A stretch of 64,000 bases of DNA from Antitrichia curtipendula (lineage: Eukaryota > Streptophyta > Bryopsida > Hypnales > Leucodontaceae): NCBI GenBank assembly GCA_951230915.1, contig OX579642.1:6882001-6946000 (forward strand). Reading direction: 5' to 3'. The notes beneath the pieces were generated by a model. That model did no database searches. It was not told the DNA's origin and worked only from the letters and a program-made list of their open reading frames with translations. Shown one piece after another: positions 55,864 to 64,000 of the stretch; within the stretch, counting starts at the first letter, position 1; every line of letters begins with the position of its first letter. The translations under genes and the position numbers were made by a program.

Positions 55864-58800
55864 TATCATGCTAAAATACATATATCTATATATTAGAAGC
55901 ATTTCCATCATGACAACAAGCACATATTTTATATTCTTTCTTGAATTTTGGACATCCCAGATATTAAGAATTTTTCAAGGACTAAAGTAATAGCATTTTG
56001 AAGTTCTAAATTATTTTGAAAAGATTGTTGTTTTGGCCACTTGGTCATCAATTAAGTACAAATTTTGGAAATCAAATGGCTATAACTCTACATAAACCAA
56101 AAGTTAATTTTATATTTGTCAGATTGTTTAGTGGTGTCGATTACAAATGGTCTTAGGTTTAGGGTTGTAAAGCATCTAGGCTCTAAAAATATTCTCGAAC
56201 ACTTAGATATGTATAGATTTTTTTAGTGCATCAATTACATTTCTCAATGTACTAAGAATAAACATATTAGGAGGCGATGCTTATAAAGCCTTGTTTGATT
56301 TCAATTTCAAACTAATTAAAAGAAGGGCCAAATGATATGAAATGATTTGGGTTAAATACCAATTCTATTTTATCTTTCAATGATTAATTACTAAAAAGTT
56401 TTTCAAGAAGTCAAATTCTCCAAAATTACAAATCAAATTGTAAATGGTCACTCTATGATTTTCCTACCTTAATTGTGATCCCTATCTAAAATTGGCCTCT
56501 AAATATACTTGCCTAAAATGTACAACCTTTATTCATGAGAGCCTAGGTTGATTATAGGTACATCTATTTTCAACATATTGAAAATTCACAAACTATTCAT
56601 ATGATGTTGAAAAATTGTATTAGAAGATAATCCAATCCAAAAGTAGACAATTAAATAATAAAAATAATATTCGATTGCTTATTAAAAAATTCATTTTTGT
56701 GTAGTTATTTTGTTTATATCCCTCACTAGAATAACCAAACTCTTGTGGCTTAGTGTACATCTACGTATTAAGTGTTTGTTGTTATAACCGACTGTCACAT
56801 TCTCATCTAGACATATGGTTACATTTCTATCTATATAAAATTTCCATCCAAATATTAGAAGTATTATTGAGTTTAAAATCCAATTTTATTAAAGAAAAGA
56901 AAATATTTATAATGTATCTTAGAATCCAATATGGTCTTATTGCATCCTAATATAGTGCAAATTTTATAAGGGTTTGCATTATGACTATCTACCTAGTGAT
57001 TTAGTATGGAATTAGGATTTCATATTATGAACTCAATAAATATCCCTATAGGGTTTCCACAAATGGCAAAAGGATAATTCATTATTCAACAAGTTTGAGG
57101 GATGCTCTTGGATTACCATTACAAACATGTGGGGAATTAAAAAAGTTGCATTAGCAACCAAATAGATGTGAACAATCCATCTTGGAGGTAACAATGGAAA
57201 GTATATGTTTTTGCTTTGACTACCTATAATTATATATGTACACACACACACAGACACAATTTTACTTAATTTAAATTAAAAATGTGAGTTGACTAAAATA
57301 CATATGAAAAAATCTTTAATTTTCTGTTTTGGTGAAGAAGAAAAATGTGAATTTCATTGCTTCAAATTAAACTAAATTCACTCCCAAGAATCTAGGGAGG
57401 TATTATCTCAATCTTCAAGGACGAATGATATAGGTTGATTAATAATATTACACAATTGGAATATTCACTTTCACCTTGCTCTTCGCTAAATATAATTTAT
57501 CCACAAACGCTAGAAAACCTAAACTTACCACATAATACATTTGGAGAGGCTTTAGACTAGTTGGGAGGAGGCTTTGCATTGACAAAAAATATTATAAGGA
57601 AATTTGGCACTTGAAAAGTGAGCCAATGCTATAAAGACAAAGTTGCTTGTTTCTAACAAGTTGTAAGTTACTTAATGTGAAAAAGAAAAAATGGAAAGAC
57701 CATCATTTATTACAACAATTCACAAATTGTAGTAAGAAGTAGTATTTGGAAGGGGTACCAACTACAATAAAAATTGCTTATATAAAGGAAAAAGTCTCTC
57801 TTATAATGGATTCAAATATTAATTGAGCACTTTTCATCCGCAAGTTAAATATAATATTATGTTCATTAGGTAAAATTTGACTTTTCTCCAAAAAAATTTA
57901 AAAATGTGGAATATAAAAATTTGTTACAATGGAAAAAGGCCTTCCTCAATAAAAATGAGTGCCAAAAAATTTATACTAAAGTAATCATGTACTTAATTAA
58001 ATTTATGTTCAAATTTAAGTAAATCTAAGTAAAAATTTAAATAAAAAAAAAAGCTGAAGAAGATGTACAATTAAGAGTATCCAATGAATATTTCAAAAAT
58101 TATAAAAGTATAAAGATTAAATTATTATGCATTATAGGATTAAAAAATATATTTTGAAAAAAATTCAAATTTTCTTGTATATGATAGATTTATTTGAAAC
58201 TTGATTCACTTCATAATTATTATGGTGGTAAGATGCAAAAAGGATTTTGATTTACAAAGAGTCATCACATTTTGTTGAATAAATAACATCTTAGATTCAT
58301 TTTGAACTCAACTTTTACAACTCTTGAAAAACAAAATGTTTATGTAGTTCAAATGGTTTGCAAAATATTCTCATTTCTGAAATTGAAATAATTCAAGTTC
58401 ATTTAATGCCAATAATAATGCATGTAGATTTGCCTTAAATTATTCTTGTTTTTCTACATAGAACAAAAAAATCAAGTATTTCTTAAGGACAAAAATTGAA
58501 TATTTTTTTATTTGAGTGTGTTTCATATGTTTTCAACTAAATTTCCAACATTTTATAAAATTTATAAAATTGTAGATTACATAAAAAATTTCCTACAATA
58601 TTTAAAAGATAAAAAAAGTTCTTTGAAAGAAAACTAGTAAACCTTCTTTTTGAAGTCTGTACATTATAATCTTGCAATTGGTTAGAAAAAGTGAAATATT
58701 TATTAATGTAAAATATAATAAACTTTTTGAACTACAAAAAATTTGCACAAAACTTAACCTTTTTTAAGACCGAAGTCCTGGCACAAGGACCTATGATCTT

Positions 58801-61800
58801 AATTTTTACATGAATTTTTGGATTTTTCCAAGACAATAAAGTTAATCATTTTTTGGAATCTAATTTTAATTTTAATTAGTCCCTAGAGGAAATTTATGGC
58901 ACACTAAGCACAAATGAAAACAAAAAGTGAAAAAGTATAAATCTTTGAATAAATATTTTAAATTTTTATTTTTCATATTATATGTTTATATCTACATTGG
59001 AAGTATTGAATATTCTTGTTATACTTCCAATCAAGGCATTTTCCTAAAATAATAACTTAAAAGATTTATTTTTCAAGAACTCATTTTTTCCATTTAAAAG
59101 AAGAGGTGCATTGGCTTTTTCATGTAATTGTTAGAATTGGCATGTTCTATTCCCTCTTAGAACTATTATCAATTGAATTTTCTTTTCACCTTTGTACCAA
59201 CTTCTACATCATGTCTTTTTAAATAATGAAAATCATGTTTATTCTTTTTTTTAGACAATACACTATAATTTTTTTTCTAGACCTATAATATAAAATAAAA
59301 TAACATAAAAATCTACTATGGAGAATATTTAAGAGAATATTTAAGAGGATTCAAATTCTATATAATCTTGTAACTTTGTATTACAAGGTGCAATATATTT
59401 ATCTTTTGAATTTCCAACAATAAATTCTACTATTTTACAATCTACTTATCAAAGTTTTGGAATTTTTTTCTACAGATTCTCATTATCATATAGTGTAAAT
59501 TCCTTGGGTTAGATACAAAAATAAAGTGGTTTTTGAGTGTCAATATTGTGTTATCATCATAGATTTTTTTAATAAAATGTTGGTTTTGTTCTCTCCAAAG
59601 CATTTGATTATTTAAAAAAGATTCTCAACTTGGTGTAATGTTCATCCAAAGATTTTGAAAAAAACAGTTGTTGTAAAAGAATTTTGACTCAATTTCTTTT
59701 ATATGTTTAAATATTTAAACCATAAATTTAGAAAAGGTTTAAATATTTTTTTTATAAATTTAATAATTTATTATAATGATACATATACAAAGAGAATATT
59801 TTTTATGGATTTAATTGTAACTGAACTTGCAATTGAAGTTATTTAGGAAAAAATTGTTGATGGATTTCAAATTTCAAATCAAATAAATGTAATTTTTAAT
59901 CTAATTTTAGATAAAACTATAAAAGTTGACAAATTAAACCCCTAAAGATTCAAAGTCTCCTTAGGAGACACTTGGAATATAAAATAGGCTCATGTGACTT
60001 CACTTTTGGGTGTGGTTTTTTTAAACTAGTTTTGAAGATAGAAAATTACATTAGATTTTTGAGAATATAATTTTTATTTCAATCGGTGTCCAAGAGCAAA
60101 AGTTATGTCATCCTCAGCCAAAAGTAGGTTACTGGATAGAATAAAAAAAACACAAAAAATTGAAATGAAATTTTAAGTTTTTTTTCCTCATAGTTTATAT
60201 TTTGTCTACATGAAAAGCTTTGATTTGTTCCATTTGGATTAATGATAAGAAATTTATAGAGCTTCTTGTTTTGAAGGCAATTATTACATCTTCTTGAGAA
60301 AAATAACCTATTGGATTCATTTTTGAATACAATTTTGACAATGAAAAAAAATTCTATAAAGTTCAATTTATATGCTAAAACAATCTCATTGTTACAATCA
60401 ATGTGTTTCAATTCCATCTTAGAGCAATTAATGATTTAATTTTTCCTTTAATTTTGTCCTTGCTTAACAATTTTTTAAAGAACAAAAATCAAGTGTTTTT
60501 TATTTTTGGATGCTTTCAAGTGCAACTAAGGTTCTTATAATAAATCATTCAAATTGAGATGCATTCAAGTGCAACCAAGCAGTCTCCAACTTTGATCTTC
60601 ACAAGTTTGTTGATGATGCTAATGTTACAATTGAACATAGTGGAATTTTGTAATATTTTGGTGTATGGAGGGAAGCGCAGCTCCAAGCATACAAAGTCAT
60701 TTGTTGCAATAAATGGTACAATTCTTTGACAGAACCCTGTTGTATATAACAATGATCGTGTAGAGGTGGAAAATTATATCTTTTTAAATATTTTTTTGTT
60801 GCTTACTTGAAATGAGTTTAGATAAGCGATGAAAAGTTAAGGTCAAATATGAAACCTAGACATATTCATTGTCCATAGATTTTAGTATTTTATACTTCCA
60901 AATAAGAAACTAAACAATGTAGGTGTCTTTTGTATTTAGAAAAGAATACTTCAAAGTTTTTGCAAGACCACTAGAATTCTATTGGGTATGGTGGCTTCCT
61001 GTTGTGTTGTGCTACTTTTGGATGATGTTAAATGTGTTGGAAACTTCTTGGATATTTCTTTGTTTGGCTTTGTGTGATATGCTAATTAATTTGTAAATTT
61101 CATTGACTCAAAGCATCACAATGAGTTTATTGTTAAAGTTTTTAGTAGGTGGTAAGGTAATTGGTAGTCTCATTAGATATCCATACATTATATGTTGTTT
61201 GTATAAGTCTTTGTAGGATGTCATTAAGTTTTGTGCACATTTTGAAGTTGTTGACTTCTTTTTGAAATTGGAATGAAACAAAATCAATTTGCAAAATTGT
61301 GTTTATTTTTAAGTGTATAGTGCAATTCTTCATGATTTTGGAGTTTGAGTATTTAGAAACCATATATTTTCTTCCAATTTAAATTTTTCTTTTTGGTAAA
61401 CAAAGTACACAAGTTGTATAAATGTATAATATTGCATCATATTTTGGTCTTTGGAAGTTTATTAGAAATAGCTTGTGAGTTTGGTGATGTTTGTTCTTTT
61501 GCACAAATGAAAATTGGAAAATATGTAATCAAATCTATGCTACTTTGGAAGTTACATTTGATAATTTTACCATCTTTTCTATGATTCCCTCAATCATCTT
61601 AGCAATATAACCCGCAACACAATAGAAACCTTCACATAAATCTTTCCAAAAGATGACCTTTCAACTAGTTAAAAAATATTATGTTTTCACCATTTTTTCT
61701 ATTATTCCCTACATTGTTTTGACAACTATATTTCCACTTGTACATGATAACTTCCAGAAGGAAGATCTAGCAACTAGTGCAAGGATGTTGCAAAAGTTTA

Positions 61801-62090
61801 GGGTTTTGGGTGCTAAAAGCATCATTACAAAAAATTTGAACCCTGTAGAAGGTTGTTTGACTTTTGGTAGCGGTGTAAATACAGGAAAAATAATAATAAT
61901 AAATATTTTTAATATAATATTTTTTTTTGGAATTTAAAAAAAAAACTACCAATCTGATGTGGCACTATCAATGATTAGGTGGGCTCATTATTTTTTATTT
62001 TTTAAATGTTTTTTTGGCTATAAGTGCACTAAGGCATGTAGTCAAACAACTGAAATTTTTCCTAATGGTAGAACTTCCTTATCTGTGCAT
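55864..62090. other. 6.2 kb AT-rich DNA without recognisable genes
   Basis: All frames are below about 105 codons, with low-complexity Phe/Ile/Lys/Asn-rich translations that follow composition. No transposon ends, tRNA genes or kinase/transposase motifs were found. The last few hundred bases should hold the 3' UTR of the minus-strand P450. Confidence 0.5.
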
Positions 62091-63952
62091 CTATCTTTTG
62101 TACAAATGTAATGGCAACCTTGTTTTTGCCACCGCAACCAAGGGTTGTCGCATTGACAAAGTTGTTTTGGGCCTTGCTTCCTCCAACTTCAATTCTTGTA
62201 CTTCCCACTCAAACGCATGTAGCAAGCTTGCCACTTGCAAATGCACCTCCACAGATGCCAACCCTATCCCAGGACATTGTCGCCTTCCTGACCCAAACGG
62301 CAACAACTCAAAATGTTGCCCTAAAAACTCTGTTGTTACATTCTTCCCTCCTTCAAGAAACCTTTCCGGATCAAACTCCAAAGGCTTCTCCCAATTATTG
62401 TTGTTTTGCCCAATGGCCCACGCATTTACAAACAAACATGTCTGTGCGGGGATGTCGTAGCCAAAAGCTTTGGTAGCGGCCTTGCTTTGGTGTGGGATGA
62501 GTAATGGAATGGCAGGATGCAAGCGGAATGTCTCTTTGACAATGGCATGGAGGTACTTGAGGTGAGGGAGGTCGGATTCTTGCACGGTGCGGTTCAGGCC
62601 AACCACACAATCAAGCTCTGAAGTTGCCTTCGTCAGTAATGCTGGATTGTGAAGAACCTCCGCCATGGCCCACTCGGTTGTGATTGTCATTGTCTCTGCC
62701 CCTCCTACTAACAAATCCTGGCAATGAAGGATTCCAATATAGGAATTCAATCATCCCCACACATGTACATGGCTTCAAGCAATTCAAGGTCTAGCAATGT
62801 AGGGATCCATCTTAGCAACTCATTCATCTCACACATGTGCATGACTTTAAGCAATTCTAGGACTAGATATTTTAGGACTTGTAATATATGTCACGTCCTT
62901 TGCAAAAGCATACGGTTTCAAGCAATTGCGGGTTTAGGATTTACATCACAACATTACGCAAATGTATTGGCTGGTTTCAAATATTTGTGAGTTTAAAAAT
63001 TAGAATTTGTTATAGATATTCAATCATTGCAAGTTTGAATGTTTATGATTTCAAAAAACATTGAATGGGTTTAAAAATAAGTTTAAAGCAACATATAATC
63101 AATACTAGAATGGAAGGATCAAAGGAAGGGGCTTATTATTGGATAATTATGGATTTATGAAAATCTATCTTCTTTCGAGTTCCAAATGAGAAGTAAATGA
63201 AGCTCCATCATAAGAAGCATAAAAATAAGTGTCATTACAAATGATTGAAATCATTTTTTAACATTCTAATTTATTATTTACTTGAACCAAAATGACAATT
63301 TTCAACTTTGAAAAAATCATTTAAGAATGTGAATGCATTATATTGCAATTCTAAAGGAACAACATGTTAGAAGTAATTGTTTAAACAATTGAACGTTTGA
63401 ACAATTAGAATATTTAGAATAACTTAATTGTTGATGGACTTGTTAGCAATTAATGCAGTTTGAAATCTTTTCTTTAGGTAGTGGTCACTTTGAAATAGGA
63501 TACAATATGAGAAAGTTATGAATTTTCAAAGTTTGATCTATATATGTGTCAAAACTTGACCTCAAGGTCTAAATGATAGTCATTACTTTGAAAGCATCAA
63601 TAATAGATTTAGGTTTAGAATTAAAGAATTTAAAAACAAAATAAATATATTTGGAATTACTTACAAAAAGGACTCCTTCAATATGCTCCTCAGTGATTCC
63701 GTTCTTTGGGGAATCTAGTTGCTCCAAGAAAATGTCAAGGAGTGTTTTCTTTCCTTCTTTGGAGGACTTCTTCTTTTGATCTTCCTTGTATTCATCAATC
63801 ATCTTCTTGTAGAACATGCCTATATGAACTCGAAGCTTTTGAAATTGTTTGTTTAATCCTTGAAGATCAAACCACTTTGGGACATTGAAGAAGTCTCCGA
63901 TGTAAATAACACTAATATTCATCTTCAGTTCTTCTACAAGCTCTGTTAATTC
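62091..63952 (-). CDS. Cytochrome P450, class A (CYP71 clan), 3' part; 5' end beyond window
   Basis: Two exons in transcript order: 63952-63665 (96 codons, ELTELVEELKMN... to EEHIEGVLF, donor gtaagt) and 62717-62091 (208 codons plus stop), with a 947-bp phase-0 intron. The second exon holds the I-helix oxygen-binding motif GGAETM, the K-helix KETFRLHP (ExxR), FDPERF, and the heme loop FGSGRRQCPGIGLA (FxxGxRxCxG with the Cys ligand). About 304 of the usual 500 residues are present; the membrane anchor and N-terminal half lie right of 64000. All P450 motifs are intact. The intron falls just before the I-helix, a common position in class-A plant P450s. The substrate cannot be inferred. Confidence 0.92.
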
Positions 63953-64000
63953 CTAAATTCAACCAAGAAAAAACTGCAAAATGTCAAAATGACCCACAGA

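Noticed and set aside
62014..62476. Plus-strand frames of 121 and 148 codons
   Set aside because: Antisense of the P450 heme-binding exon.
1..64000. CRISPR arrays, rRNA genes, bacterial operons
   Set aside because: None seen; the direct repeats have no regular unique spacers and the gene structure is eukaryotic.

Overview
The window is nuclear DNA of a land plant. The evidence is: protein genes interrupted by short GT-AG introns; families that are plant-specific or typical of plants (a DA1-type UIM/LIM peptidase, an NDR1/HIN1-like LEA_2 protein, a class-A cytochrome P450); and plant-type transposons (a CACTA element ending in the canonical TIR, PIF/Harbinger, a Ty3/gypsy chromovirus, probable SINE and Helitron). 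Exons are near balanced in GC and intergenic DNA is very AT-rich. The modest introns (about 90-950 bp) and a chromovirus whose gag and integrase look like the Tcn1/Sushi type lean towards a non-flowering plant, but I cannot name the taxon and this is a weak inference.

Layout. 0-2 kb: 3' part of a CACTA transposon (C-terminus of a Tnp1/En-Spm-like protein, a 33-bp subterminal array, and the terminal inverted repeat ending at 2003). 2-8.2 kb: a repeat-dominated block with a double hairpin, a 60-95 bp degenerate array, two diverged 1.38-kb direct repeats flanking a 340-bp core, and a 140-bp satellite with perfect ABAB alternation. 9.3-11.1 kb: an unrecognised gene on the minus strand with a TATA box and a CpG-rich minisatellite upstream. 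13.7-17.8 kb: a dead PIF/Harbinger element with nuclease (+) and Myb/SANT partner (-) converging. 17.8-24.8 kb: AT-rich DNA with microsatellites and no gene I can support.

25-45 kb is the gene island. It holds a nine-exon DA1-family gene (+), a single-exon LEA_2/NHL gene (+), a six-exon PIF1-type helicase gene (+), and a seven-exon SIL1/Fes1-type Hsp70 nucleotide-exchange factor gene (-) whose product has both a signal peptide and a C-terminal RDEL. The helicase and exchange-factor genes converge. The four look like unrelated housekeeping, growth and stress genes, not a cluster. 46.3-50.2 kb is a decayed chromovirus that has lost protease, RT and RNase H but keeps two LTRs, gag, integrase, a chromodomain and an extra ORF before the 3' LTR. 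51.1-51.7 kb is a broken receptor-like-kinase fragment. 53.7-55.9 kb holds a 180-bp degenerate tandem repeat, a tRNA-derived SINE candidate and a Helitron-like element. 56-62 kb is AT-rich with nothing recognisable. 62.1-64.0 kb is the 3' part of a P450 gene (-) that runs off the right edge.

Exon models were built by eye from reading frame, splice consensus and remembered family alignments; no search was run. The most unusual items are the 33-bp array that stays open in several frames as 11-residue repeats, the ABAB satellite, the extra chromovirus ORF, the duplicated poison splice acceptor in the DA1 gene, and the orphan gene at 9.3-10.4 kb.
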